NCBI GenBank assembly: GCA_023416965.1
Contig: JAEZGJ010000188.1
Span: 1 to 22,964 of the forward strand
From: Pseudomonadota bacterium
Lineage (GTDB): Bacteria; Pseudomonadota; Alphaproteobacteria; Rhizobiales; Phreatobacteraceae
Reading direction: 5' to 3'
DNA: 22,964 nucleotides
Shown: in pieces, positions 13,820 through 21,763 of the stretch
Layout of the letters: every line of letters begins with the position of its first letter
Position numbering within the stretch: position 1 is the first letter of the stretch
Made by a program: the position numbers and the translations under genes
The notes under the pieces: model-generated
Seen by the model: the letters and a program-made list of their open reading frames with translations, nothing else
What the model was told of the DNA's origin: nothing
The model's database searches: none

Positions 13820-15313
13820 ATGGCCGTCATCAAGTCCATCGAGGAAGCCCTCACCTTCGACGACGTCCTGCTGCGGCCGGGCCTGTCGGACGTCATGCCC
13901 GGCGACGTCGATGTCAGGTCGCGGATCACGCGCACCATCTCCCTCAACATCCCGCTCATGTCCTCGGCCATGGACACGGTCACGGAATATCGCATGGCCA
14001 TCGCCATGGCCCAGGCCGGCGGCATCGGCGTCATCCACCGCAACCTTGATCCCGAGGTGCAGGCCGACCATGTCCGCCAGGTGAAGCGCTTCGAGAGCGG
14101 CATGGTGCTCAACCCCATCACCATCCATCCGGACGAGACCCTGGCCGACGCGCTGGCGCTGATGAAGAAGCACGGCTTCTCGGGCTTTCCCGTCGTCGAG
14201 CGTGGTCCGAACGGCAAGGGCGGCAAGCTCGTCGGCATTCTGACCAACCGCGACGTGCGCTTCGCCACCCGTCCCGACCAGCCGGTGTCCGAGCTGATGA
14301 CCAAGGACCGGCTCATCACCGTTGGCGAGGGCGTGACCCAGGAAGAAGCCAAGCGCCTGCTGCACCAGTTCCGCATCGAGAAGCTGCTGGTCGTCGACGA
14401 GCACTACCGCTGCACAGGCCTCATCACGGTGAAGGACATCGAGAAGCAGGTCGCCAATCCCAATGCCTGCAAGGATGAGCAGGGGCGCCTCAGGGTCGCT
14501 GCCGCCACCACCGTGGGCGAGCAGGGCTACGAGCGCACGGAGATGCTGATCGATGCGGGCGTCGACCTCGTCGTCGTCGACACCGCCCACGGCCACTCCC
14601 AGAAGGTGCTGGACCAGGTGACGCGCATCAAGCGCCTGTCCAACAAGGTCCAGGTCGTCGCCGGCAACGTTGCCACCGGGGCGGCGACGCGCGCCCTCAT
14701 CGATTCCGGCGCCGACGCCATCAAGGTCGGCATCGGTCCGGGTTCCATCTGCACGACCCGCATCGTCGCCGGGGTCGGCGTGCCGCAGCTCACCGCCATC
14801 ATGGAGAGCGTCGAGGCGGCGCAGGCGAGCGGCACGCCCGTCATCGCCGACGGCGGCATCAAGTTCTCGGGTGATCTCGCCAAGGCTCTGGCGGCCGGCG
14901 CCGAGGTCGCCATGATCGGCGGCCTGCTGGCCGGCACCGACGAGGCGCCCGGCGAGGTCTATCTGTGGCAGGGGCGCTCCTACAAGAGCTACCGCGGCAT
15001 GGGCTCGGTGGGCGCCATGGCCCGCGGTTCCGCCGACCGCTACTTCCAGGCCGAGGTGAAGGACACGCTGAAGCTGGTGCCGGAGGGCATCGAGGGTCAG
15101 GTCGCCTACAAGGGCCCTGTCTCGACAGTTGTCCATCAGCTCGTCGGTGGCCTTCGGGCGGCCATGGGCTACACGGGCGCCCGCGACCTCGCGGACTTCC
15201 GCGCCAAGACGGAGTTCGTGCGCATTTCGGGCGCCGGTCTGCGCGAAAGCCACGTCCACGACGTGACGATCACCCGCGTGAGCCCCAACTATCCGAACGG
15301 CGGCCGGGTCTGA
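13820..15313 (+). CDS. guaB: Inosine-5'-monophosphate dehydrogenase
   Basis: A 497-aa IMP dehydrogenase, which oxidises IMP to XMP with NAD in the cytoplasm and commits purine flow to guanine nucleotides. It begins IKSIEEALTFDDVLLRPGLS, has the two CBS (Bateman) domains inserted at about residues 95-210, the NAD-site segment VVDTAHGHSQ, the IMP-site loop GIGPGSICTTRIVAGVGVPQ with catalytic Cys311, ADGGIKFSGD, and the flap motif YRGMGSVGAM. Length is standard. GGAG lies seven bases upstream of the ATG at 13820. It is followed by a strong hairpin terminator, so it is probably transcribed alone, although its usual alphaproteobacterial companions rsmB and guaA lie downstream in this window. Confidence 0.98.
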   Translation: MAVIKSIEEALTFDDVLLRPGLSDVMPGDVDVRSRITRTISLNIPLMSSAMDTVTEYRMAIAMAQAGGIGVIHRNLDPEVQADHVRQVKRFESGMVLNPITIHPDETLADALALMKKHGFSGFPVVERGPNGKGGKLVGILTNRDVRFATRPDQPVSELMTKDRLITVGEGVTQEEAKRLLHQFRIEKLLVVDEHYRCTGLITVKDIEKQVANPNACKDEQGRLRVAAATTVGEQGYERTEMLIDAGVDLVVVDTAHGHSQKVLDQVTRIKRLSNKVQVVAGNVATGAATRALIDSGADAIKVGIGPGSICTTRIVAGVGVPQLTAIMESVEAAQASGTPVIADGGIKFSGDLAKALAAGAEVAMIGGLLAGTDEAPGEVYLWQGRSYKSYRGMGSVGAMARGSADRYFQAEVKDTLKLVPEGIEGQVAYKGPVSTVVHQLVGGLRAAMGYTGARDLADFRAKTEFVRISGAGLRESHVHDVTITRVSPNYPNGGRV

Positions 15314-15339
15314 GACCGTGTCCTCAGCCGCCCGTGCAT

Positions 15340-15368
15340 AAAAAAAGGCGGCCCGCGGGCCGCCTTTC
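15340..15368. terminator. Bidirectional rho-independent terminator between guaB and the convergent secreted-protein gene
   Basis: AAAGGCGGCCC-GC-GGGCCGCCTTT is a perfect 24-base inverted repeat in the 74-nt gap between two convergent genes. On the minus strand the stem is followed by a run of T (seven A on the plus strand), a strong terminator for the secreted Gly-rich protein gene. In the plus direction only TTTCG follows, so it is a weaker stop for guaB. Confidence 0.9.
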
Positions 15369-15387
15369 GTCGTCGTAGCTCGCGGGA

Positions 15388-15816
15388 TCAGTCGCAGACG
15401 CGCACCCGCCGCACTTCCGGACCCCAGGGGGTGTCGACCCAGCGCCGCTCGATCCAGCACTCGCGATAGGGCGAGGCGGCAGCGGCCGCCGCACCGCCGA
15501 TGATCAGGGCAGCAGCACCGGCGCCCACCCAGGGACCGGGACCCCGCCAGCCGCGACCGCGATAATAGCCCGGTCCGGGACGGAAGCCGGGACGGCCGGC
15601 AAAGCCGGGGCCCGGACGGAAGCCCGGTCCGCCGCGGAAGCCGCCGCCGCGGCGCTGCATTTCGACGGGCTCGCCCTGACCGATCGCGGCACCGAGCGCC
15701 GACCGATCAGCGAGGGGGGCGGCGAGGGCGGACGAGGACGCGAGGCTGGCGCCGCCGAGCGCGAGGGCACCGAGGGCGGTGGAGAGCGCAAGGCTCCTGA
15801 AGGACATGTGACGCAT
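15388..15816 (-). CDS. Secreted Gly/Pro/Arg-rich protein with C-terminal Cys...DTPWG...VC module (142 aa)
   Basis: A Sec signal peptide (LALSTALGALALGGASLASS, cleavage near ALAA at residue 33) leads to a low-complexity region of Gly, Pro, Arg and Phe repeats (GFRGGPGFRPGPGFAGRPG and similar), then a hydrophobic segment WVGAGAAALIIGGAAAAAAS that may be a membrane or packing helix, and a C-terminal module from Cys120 to Cys141 containing RRWVDTPWGPEVRRVRV. The two cysteines could form a disulfide. A near-identical module ends the protein at 16501-16839, so the two are probably paralogues. ATG at 15816 has GGGGAGA eight bases upstream. Function unknown; such proteins are common in rhizobia and are generally called hypothetical. 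Confidence 0.82.
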   Translation of the reverse strand: MRHMSFRSLALSTALGALALGGASLASSSALAAPLADRSALGAAIGQGEPVEMQRRGGGFRGGPGFRPGPGFAGRPGFRPGPGYYRGRGWRGPGPWVGAGAAALIIGGAAAAAASPYRECWIERRWVDTPWGPEVRRVRVCD

Positions 15817-16005
15817 GACGAAGTCTCCCCGAATACGCGGAGGGCATCCTGCCCGCCGGGCCGCGACGCAGTCAGCGCGCCGTTCACGGCCATGGGACCG
15901 GCCAATTCCGGTATTTCCTTGACCAACCCTCGGGCAGCATGCTCGGTTCCGCCGCTCTGACAAGATTGACGCGGCCTTTGGCGAGCCGGAACGGAGAAAA
16001 ATTCG

Positions 16006-16434
16006 ATGGGCTTGATGAATCCCGGTGGCGCCTCGCTCGTCTGGCCCGTGCTCGCCCAGGTCACGCTGACCTTCGTCGTTCTCTTCATCATGGGCTTCTA
16101 CCGGCGTCAGGCCCTGTACGCACGCGAGGTGCGCCTGAAGGATATCGCCCTGTCGTCGGAGACCTGGCCGCCGAAGGCCAGGCAGGCAGCCAACAATTTC
16201 TCCAACCAGTTCGAGACGCCGGTCCTCTTCTACGTGCTTGCCATCATGGCGATCCATGTCGGCGCCACGGGATGGCTCATGGCGACCCTCGCCTGGCTCT
16301 TTGTCGCCACCCGCATGGTTCATGCCTGGGTCCATATCGGCTCGAACAACCTGCGCCTGCGTCCGCTCGTCTTCCTGGTGGGCTGCCTCGCCTTGATCGC
16401 CATGCTCGTCGGCGTCCTCCTCGCCGCCCTTTGA
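16006..16434 (+). CDS. MAPEG family membrane protein
   Basis: A 142-aa protein with four predicted membrane helices: near residues 10-30 (VWPVLAQVTLTFVVLFIMGF), 70-87 (PVLFYVLAIMAIHVGA), 89-107 and 119-141. The signature NNFSNQFETPVLFYVLA and ATRMVHAWVHIGSNNLRLRP belong to the MAPEG superfamily (membrane-associated proteins in eicosanoid and glutathione metabolism), bacterial members of which are trimeric inner-membrane proteins, sometimes glutathione transferases, usually of unknown role. GGAG lies about ten bases before the ATG at 16006; an in-frame ATG at 16015 is an alternative. MAPEG genes often sit between guaB and guaA in alphaproteobacteria, as here. Confidence 0.9.
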   Translation: MGLMNPGGASLVWPVLAQVTLTFVVLFIMGFYRRQALYAREVRLKDIALSSETWPPKARQAANNFSNQFETPVLFYVLAIMAIHVGATGWLMATLAWLFVATRMVHAWVHIGSNNLRLRPLVFLVGCLALIAMLVGVLLAAL

Positions 16435-16442
16435 CGAAAGGA

Positions 16443-16464
16443 GCCCCGGTCTCGTGACCGGGGC
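16443..16464. terminator. Hairpin between convergent MAPEG and Gly/His-rich protein genes
   Basis: GCCCCGGTC-TCGT-GACCGGGGC is a perfect nine-base stem with a four-base loop, eight bases past the MAPEG stop codon. It has no long T-run on either side (CTCCTTTCG on the minus strand), so it may act as a weak bidirectional terminator or an RNA-stabilising 3' end. Confidence 0.6.
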
Positions 16465-16500
16465 CCAGGTCGGGCAGGGGAGATCGGCTCCGGCTGCGGC

Positions 16501-16839
16501 TCACCAGGCGCAGACGTTCACCAGCCGGCGCTGCAGCCCGTAGGGGGTATCCACCAGGCGGTAGCGGTAGCAGCTGGCCCCGACGGTGGCGATGCCGAGC
16601 CCGCCGACCCAGACGCCGTGGCGCCAGACGCGGTGCCGGTGGCCGTGGCCGTGGCGATGGAAGCCGAGGTGGCGTCCGCCGAAGTGACGGCCGCCGCCGA
16701 AATGCATGCCGCCGCCACGGTGGAAGCCGCCGCCACCGCCACCGCCGCGGAACCCGCGGGCTTCGGCGTCGGTCGTGGCATAGAGGCTGAGACCGGCAAC
16801 AGCGGCGCCCGCGAGGGCCATCGTCTTGAGATTGAACAT
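16501..16839 (-). CDS. Secreted Gly/His-rich protein with C-terminal Cys...DTPYG...VC module (112 aa)
   Basis: Signal peptide MALAGAAVAGLSLYATTDAE with cleavage near AEA (residue 27), then a low-complexity stretch rich in Gly, His, Arg and Phe (FRGGGGGGGFHRGGGMHFGG and HRHGHGHRHRVWRHG, which could bind metal ions such as zinc, nickel or copper), a short hydrophobic segment, and a C-terminal module from Cys90 to Cys110 with YRLVDTPYGLQRRLVNV. The same module ends the protein at 15388-15816. SD is AAGGAA eight bases before the ATG at 16839. Probably periplasmic or outer-surface; function unknown. Confidence 0.8.
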   Translation of the reverse strand: MFNLKTMALAGAAVAGLSLYATTDAEARGFRGGGGGGGFHRGGGMHFGGGRHFGGRHLGFHRHGHGHRHRVWRHGVWVGGLGIATVGASCYRYRLVDTPYGLQRRLVNVCAW

Positions 16840-16973
16840 GTCGTCGTTCCTTGAGCTTGTGTCCGAGGGAGGAAGTCACCCTTCCCCCATGGGTGCTCGC
16901 GGCGCCGGAAAAGGTTCATCGGAAAGATGCCGCCGAACGTGCCGTTTATTTTACGCGATCTGTCCCAGTGGAA

Positions 16974-16988
16974 TTAAGCCTGTGTTTA
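16974..16988 (+). promoter_or_regulatory. Candidate CtrA-type box before the diguanylate cyclase gene
   Basis: TTAA-GCCTGTG-TTTA differs by one base from the CtrA consensus TTAA-N7-TTAA. It lies 14-28 bases before the ATG at 17002, and 47-61 bases before an alternative ATG at 17035, so if the box is a real promoter element the later start would fit better. AT-rich tetramers are unusual in this sequence. Confidence 0.3.
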
Positions 16989-17001
16989 GCCTCGCGGGGG
17001 C

Positions 17002-18276
17002 ATGGTGGGGCGGTCTCCCGCTCTGGCAGAGATCATGGTCGAGGTCACCGGCATCACGGCGCAGGACATTGCCGAAGCGAGGGCTGCGCGGCGCTGGGAC
17101 CTGGCGTTTCCCGAACCGATCGAAGGGCGTTTCGCGGCCGAGATGGACATGCGGCGCGCCGTCGCCATTCGGCGCGTTCTCCCGCGCACCCTCGTCATCT
17201 ACAACGCCTTCCTGCTCGGCGATCACCTGCTCACCCCGGACGCCGTCTGGCTGTCCTGGATCGTCCATTTCGCGCTGGTGACCCCCTGGATCATCGTCGC
17301 CATCTTCCTGATGCCGAAGATCCGCTCCCGGCTGTCGCGCGACCTGCTCCTCGCGAGCCTGCCGCTGTCCATCATCGCAGGCATTCTCGCGGTCTATTCC
17401 GTGTCCCGCTCGCCGCTGGCGGCCCACTACCAGTATTTTGTCATCATCGCGCTGCTTTACGGCAACGCGGTGCTGAGGCCGCGCCTGACACTCACGCTCG
17501 CCATTTCGGCCGTCACCATCACCGCCCATGCGCTGACCCTGGGCACCCACCCCGCCATGGACCCGGTCGTCGCCCTTTCGGCGGTCTCCTGCCTGGTCGT
17601 GGCGTGCTATGTCTCGCTCTCGACCAATGCCGCCATGGAGCGCGACCTGCGCCGGCTCTATCTCGCGAGCCTGTCGGAGAGCCTCGTCGCGAGCGACCTC
17701 GGCCGCACGGCCGCCGACCTGCACCGCATGTCGCTGGTCGATCCGCTGACCGGCCTCGCCAACCGGCGCGCCGTCGATGCGCGGTCGGCCGTCGTTACGG
17801 CCGCCACGGATGCGGGCTGCGCCGTTCTGATGATCGACGTGGACCGGTTCAAGTCCTTCAACGACCTCTACGGCCATCCCGAGGGGGATCGTTGCCTTGT
17901 GGCGGTGGCGGGCGCCATCCGCGGCTCGGTGAGGGGCGGCCTCGACATTGCCGGGCGTTACGGCGGCGAGGAGTTCCTCGTCCTGCTGCACGGCGCCGGC
18001 CTGGAGGAGGCCCTGCGGACCGCCGAGCGCATCCGGGCGACCGTCGAGTCCCTCGCGATTCCGCATGAGCATGCCGAGGCGGGGCTCGTCACCGTCAGCA
18101 TCGGCCTGGCCATCGCCGAACCCGGCGGGGCGGAGGGCCTCGAACCGACCATCGGCGAGGCGGATGCCGCTCTCTACGAGGCCAAGCAGGCGGGCCGCAA
18201 CCGCGTCCGCGCCTGGCTTCCCGGCTCAATGCCCCGGCGCCGGCCGCCGGCCGGCACGGTTCCGGACGCCGCCTGA
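17002..18276 (+). CDS. Membrane-bound diguanylate cyclase (GGDEF domain)
   Basis: A 424-aa protein with a cytoplasmic N-terminus, five or six membrane helices between residues about 60 and 208 (for example WLSWIVHFALVTPWIIVAIF and VALSAVSCLVVACYVSL), a short helical linker and a GGDEF domain from about 243. The domain opens with DPLTGLANRR, has MIDVDRFKSFNDLYGH for metal and GTP binding, and the active-site loop YGGEEF at 320-325, a functional variant. It should make c-di-GMP from two GTP. The RxxD inhibitory site expected five residues before GGEEF reads GGLD, with Arg one place too early, so product inhibition may be absent. ATG at 17002 is used; ATG at 17035 is possible. No EAL domain follows. 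It lies between the guaB and rsmB-guaA parts of the purine block. Confidence 0.92.
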   Translation: MVGRSPALAEIMVEVTGITAQDIAEARAARRWDLAFPEPIEGRFAAEMDMRRAVAIRRVLPRTLVIYNAFLLGDHLLTPDAVWLSWIVHFALVTPWIIVAIFLMPKIRSRLSRDLLLASLPLSIIAGILAVYSVSRSPLAAHYQYFVIIALLYGNAVLRPRLTLTLAISAVTITAHALTLGTHPAMDPVVALSAVSCLVVACYVSLSTNAAMERDLRRLYLASLSESLVASDLGRTAADLHRMSLVDPLTGLANRRAVDARSAVVTAATDAGCAVLMIDVDRFKSFNDLYGHPEGDRCLVAVAGAIRGSVRGGLDIAGRYGGEEFLVLLHGAGLEEALRTAERIRATVESLAIPHEHAEAGLVTVSIGLAIAEPGGAEGLEPTIGEADAALYEAKQAGRNRVRAWLPGSMPRRRPPAGTVPDAA

Positions 18277-18296
18277 CCGGCGAGGGTCCTTGCCGG
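18277..18296 (+). terminator. Weak hairpin after the diguanylate cyclase gene
   Basis: CCGGCGAG-GGTC-CTTGCCGG forms an eight-base stem (one G-U pair) immediately after the stop codon, without a T-run. It may attenuate read-through into rsmB, 80 nt downstream. Weak evidence in GC-rich DNA. Confidence 0.3.
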
Positions 18297-18355
18297 CGGT
18301 GCCCGTCAGCGGCTAACACCCCGTCTCTGGCGGCCGGGACCGCCCCGGAGCCGCC

Positions 18356-19660
18356 GTGACCCCTTCAGCCAGACTGTCCGCCGCCATCGAGGTCCTCGCC
18401 CATATCGAGGCACGCCGGCGTCCTGCTCCCGACGCCCTGAAGGACTGGGGCCTCGCCCACCGTTTCGCGGGTTCGAAGGACCGCGCCGCCATAGCCAGCC
18501 TCGTCTATGACGCGCTGCGTCGCCGCGCCTCGGCGGCCTACGTCATGGGGGAGGCGGGCCCGCGGGCGGTTCTTCTCGGCGCCCTCGCCCTCGGCCGCGG
18601 CATGGACGTTCAGACCATTGCCGGCCTCTGCACGGGCGAGCGCTTCGCGCCGGAGCCGCGCACGGCGGAGGAACGGGGGCGGCTCGCCGCCCTCGACCTG
18701 CGGGGAGCGCCACCGGCCGCGGCCGGCGATTTTCCGGACTGGCTGGCGGAGGATCTCGCCGCCGCATTCGGCGATCGCCTCGTGGAAGAGATGGTCGCCC
18801 TGGCGGAGCGCGCGCCGATCGACATCCGGGTGAACACGCTGAAGACCGAGCGCATGCGACTGTTGCCGGACCTCGCCCATCTCGGGCCCGAACTGACGCC
18901 CCACGCGCCCACCGGTCTGCGCTTCGGCCATGGCGAGGACGGCCGCGGCCCGACGCTGCAGGTGACGCCGGAATTCCTCAAGGGCCTGTTCGAGATCCAG
19001 GACGAGGGCTCCCAGCTCGTCGCCGCCATGACCGGCGCCGGCCCTGACATGCAGGTCGTCGACCTCTGCGCCGGCGGCGGCGGCAAGACCCTGGAACTCG
19101 CGGCCCTGATGGACAATTCCGGCCAGATCTATGCCACCGACGCCGATGCCCGCCGGCTCGCTCCGATCCACGACCGCCTGAACCGGGCCGGCGTCCGCAA
19201 CGTCCAGGTCCGCACGCCGAAGGGCAGGGGGGACGAGCCGCTGGCCGACCTCGCCGGCCGGATCGACCTCGTCGTCGTCGACGCGCCCTGCACCGGCATC
19301 GGCACCTGGCGGCGCAACCCCGATACCAAGTGGCGGGTGCGCCCCGGCGCCCTCGACGAGCGCATGAAGGAGCAGGACCTCGTCCTCGCCCGCGCCGAGC
19401 GGCTGGTGAAACCCGGAGGCCGCATCGCCTACATCACCTGCTCGGTCATCCCCCGGGAGAACGACGAGCGCATCGCGGCCTTCCTCGCGAGCCATCCGAA
19501 CTTCGCCGCGGTCGATCCCCGCGAGGTGCTGGCGCTCGCCCCGGACAGCCTGTCCGAACGGGATGACCTCGTCTCGCCGTCGGGCCTCGGGCTGCAGCTC
19601 TCGCCGCTCAGGACGGGCACGGACGGCTTCTACCTCGCCCTGATGGAGCGGCGCCGATGA
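18356..19660 (+). CDS. rsmB: 16S rRNA m5C methyltransferase, RsmB/Fmu family
   Basis: A 434-aa RNA:cytosine-C5 methyltransferase. The N-terminal quarter is a NusB-like helical RNA-binding domain (AIASLVYDALRRRASAAYVM). The catalytic domain has the SAM motif VVDLCAGGGGKTLELAALM near 234-252, motif IV VVVDAPCTGIGTWRRNPD with Cys312, and motif VI ITCSVIPREN with the nucleophile Cys362, the two-cysteine arrangement of the NOL1/NOP2/sun family. E. coli RsmB methylates C967 of 16S rRNA; the alphaproteobacterial forms are generally assigned that role but some may act on other sites. The start is GTG at 18356 with GGAG six bases upstream. Its stop overlaps the CAP protein start (ATGA). Confidence 0.92.
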   Translation: MTPSARLSAAIEVLAHIEARRRPAPDALKDWGLAHRFAGSKDRAAIASLVYDALRRRASAAYVMGEAGPRAVLLGALALGRGMDVQTIAGLCTGERFAPEPRTAEERGRLAALDLRGAPPAAAGDFPDWLAEDLAAAFGDRLVEEMVALAERAPIDIRVNTLKTERMRLLPDLAHLGPELTPHAPTGLRFGHGEDGRGPTLQVTPEFLKGLFEIQDEGSQLVAAMTGAGPDMQVVDLCAGGGGKTLELAALMDNSGQIYATDADARRLAPIHDRLNRAGVRNVQVRTPKGRGDEPLADLAGRIDLVVVDAPCTGIGTWRRNPDTKWRVRPGALDERMKEQDLVLARAERLVKPGGRIAYITCSVIPRENDERIAAFLASHPNFAAVDPREVLALAPDSLSERDDLVSPSGLGLQLSPLRTGTDGFYLALMERRR

Positions 19661-20121
19661 CCGGTCACCATCCCTCCCGCCGCCTTCTGCTCGCTGCGGC
19701 CGTCGTCCTGTCGCCGTGTCTCGCCGGGGCGGTGCCTGCGATCCGCGCCTCGACCCGCGAGGCGGCGGAGGCGGCCCGCATCATCAACGCCTACCGTGCC
19801 ACGCGCGGGCTCGGACCCCTGCGCGTCGATCCCCGCCTGAACGCGGCGGCCGCCGACCAGGCGCGCATGATGGCCTCCACCGGGCTTCTTTCCCACGACG
19901 TTGCCGGCAGCTTTGCGGCCCGCATGCAGCGCCTCGGCGCCCCCGCGGCCTCGGAGAATCTCGGCAAGGGCTATCGCTCGGCCGCCGAAGCCGTAGCGGC
20001 ATGGCGGGGCTCGCCGCCCCACCATGCCAACCTCGTGAGGCCCCACCGGCGGATGGGGCTCGCACGGGCCGAGGTGCCGAATGGTGGTCCGTCCTACTGG
20101 GCGCTGATCCTCGCCCCCTGA
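19657..20121 (+). CDS. CAP-domain (SCP/PR1-like) secreted protein
   Basis: A 154-aa exported protein. The N-terminus has twin arginines and a hydrophobic core (SRRLLLAAAVVLSPCLAGAV), a Sec or Tat signal with cleavage near residue 26-30. The mature part is a compact CAP domain: RIINAYRATRGLGPLRVDPR, AADQARMMASTGLLSHDVAG, SENLGKGYRSAAEAVAAWRG and SPPHHANLVRP, ending with YWALILA. The His of SHD, Glu of SENL and His of HHANL form the usual CAP cavity set. Bacterial CAP proteins are secreted and of mostly unknown activity. Its ATG overlaps the rsmB stop (ATGA), so translation is coupled to an rRNA methyltransferase, with no evident functional link. Confidence 0.9.
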   Translation: MTGHHPSRRLLLAAAVVLSPCLAGAVPAIRASTREAAEAARIINAYRATRGLGPLRVDPRLNAAAADQARMMASTGLLSHDVAGSFAARMQRLGAPAASENLGKGYRSAAEAVAAWRGSPPHHANLVRPHRRMGLARAEVPNGGPSYWALILAP

Positions 20122-20198
20122 CGTCCTGCTGCCATTCCCATGTTGACGGCGCGAAGCCCGGACTTGCGCCATTCCCGGCATGGTCGTAACGCAGGGCC

Positions 20199-21752
20199 AT
20201 GACCCAGCACGACACCATCCTGATCATCGATTTCGGCTCGCAGGTGACGCAGCTCATCGCGCGACGCGTCCGCGAGTCGGGCGTCTATTGCGAGATCCAT
20301 CCCTTCCAGTCGGCGGAAGCCGCCTTTCGCAAGCTGAAGCCCAAGGGGGTCATCCTGTCGGGCGGGCCCGCCTCCGTGACGGAGGACTTCTCTCCACGCG
20401 CTCCGCAGCTCATCTTCGACGAGAAGCTGCCCGTCTTCGGCATCTGTTATGGCGAGCAGACCATGGCCGAGCAGCTCGGCGGCAGGGTCGAGGCCGGCCA
20501 TCACCGGGAATTCGGCCGCGCCTTCCTCGACGTGCAGAAGCCCTCGAAGCTGTTCGAGGGCGTCTGGGAGCCGGGCAGCCGCCACCAGGTCTGGATGAGC
20601 CACGGCGACCGCGTCACGCAGCTGCCGGAGGGCTTCGAGGTTGTGGCAACCTCCGACAACGCTCCCTATGCCGCCATCGCCGACGAGAAGCGCCACTACT
20701 ATGCCGTACAGTTCCACCCGGAGGTGGTGCACACGCCCGACGGCGCGAAGCTGATCAGCAATTTCGTCCACAAGATCGCGGGCGCCCGTTCGGACTGGAC
20801 CATGTCCGCCTACCGTCAGGAGATGATCGCCAAGATCCGCGCCCAGGTCGGCAAGGGCCGTGTCATCTGCGGCCTTTCGGGAGGCGTCGATTCCTCCGTT
20901 GCGGCGGTGCTCATCCACGAGGCGATCGGCGACCAGCTCACCTGCGTCTTCGTCGACCACGGCCTGATGCGCCAGAACGAGGCGAAGGAGGTGGTCGACC
21001 TCTTCCGCGGCCACTACAACATCCCGCTCGTCCACGTGGACGCGAGCGACCTCTTCCTCGGCCAGCTTGCCGGCGTCACCGACCCGGAGACGAAGCGCAA
21101 GACCATCGGTCGCCTCTTCATCGAGGTCTTCGAGAAGGAGGCCAAAGCGGTCGGCGGCGCGGAATTCCTCGCCCAGGGCACGCTCTATCCCGACGTCATC
21201 GAGAGCATCTCCTTCTCCGGGGGGCCCTCCGTTACCATCAAGAGCCACCACAATGTCGGCGGCCTGCCAGAGCGCATGAACATGAAGCTCGTCGAGCCGC
21301 TTCGCGAGCTCTTCAAGGACGAGGTCCGCGCCCTCGGCCGCGAGCTTGGGCTTCCCGACAGCTTCGTCGGGCGCCACCCGTTCCCGGGGCCCGGCCTCGC
21401 CATCCGCATCCCCGGCGAGATCACCCGCGAGAAGCTCGACATCCTGCGGCAGGCCGATGCCATCTATCTCGACGAGATCCGCAAGGCCGGGCTCTACGAC
21501 ATCATCTGGCAGGCCTTCGCGGTCCTGCTGCCCGTGCGCACCGTCGGCGTCATGGGTGACGGCCGCACCTATGACCACGTCTGCGCCCTGCGCGCCGTCA
21601 CCTCGGTGGACGGCATGACCGCCGACTTCTACCCCTTCGACATGAACTTCCTCGGCCGCGCCGCCACCCGCATCATCAACGAGGTGCGCGGCATCAACCG
21701 CGTCGTCTACGACGTGACGTCGAAGCCGCCGGGGACGATCGAGTGGGAGTGA
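20199..21752 (+). CDS. guaA: GMP synthase (glutamine-hydrolysing)
   Basis: A 517-aa GMP synthetase that aminates XMP to GMP using glutamine and ATP. The class I glutamine amidotransferase domain (1-195) has GVILSGGPASV, the nucleophile Cys83 in FGICYGEQTMA and the His-Glu pair in VQFHPEVVHT. The ATP pyrophosphatase domain follows with GLSGGVDSSVAAVL, and the C-terminal dimerisation domain with GRHPFPGPGLAIRI, ends KPPGTIEWE, the standard terminus. The residue after GICYG is Glu, where many family members have Met or Gln. It is 77 nt after the CAP gene and completes the GuaB-GuaA pathway in this window. Confidence 0.98.
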   Translation: MTQHDTILIIDFGSQVTQLIARRVRESGVYCEIHPFQSAEAAFRKLKPKGVILSGGPASVTEDFSPRAPQLIFDEKLPVFGICYGEQTMAEQLGGRVEAGHHREFGRAFLDVQKPSKLFEGVWEPGSRHQVWMSHGDRVTQLPEGFEVVATSDNAPYAAIADEKRHYYAVQFHPEVVHTPDGAKLISNFVHKIAGARSDWTMSAYRQEMIAKIRAQVGKGRVICGLSGGVDSSVAAVLIHEAIGDQLTCVFVDHGLMRQNEAKEVVDLFRGHYNIPLVHVDASDLFLGQLAGVTDPETKRKTIGRLFIEVFEKEAKAVGGAEFLAQGTLYPDVIESISFSGGPSVTIKSHHNVGGLPERMNMKLVEPLRELFKDEVRALGRELGLPDSFVGRHPFPGPGLAIRIPGEITREKLDILRQADAIYLDEIRKAGLYDIIWQAFAVLLPVRTVGVMGDGRTYDHVCALRAVTSVDGMTADFYPFDMNFLGRAATRIINEVRGINRVVYDVTSKPPGTIEWE

Positions 21753-21763
21753 GGCGGCTCACC

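Noticed and set aside
13799..15460. A 553-codon minus-strand frame opposite guaB
   Set aside because: guaB is unmistakable on the plus strand; the antisense frame is His/Asp/Gly-rich and lacks domains.
15597..15660. Repetitive DNA suggestive of a tandem repeat or CRISPR-like array
   Set aside because: It is the coding sequence for the Gly/Pro/Arg-rich region of the secreted protein; repeats are short, irregular and in frame.
20094..21578. A 494-codon minus-strand frame opposite guaA
   Set aside because: Shadow of guaA; no motifs.
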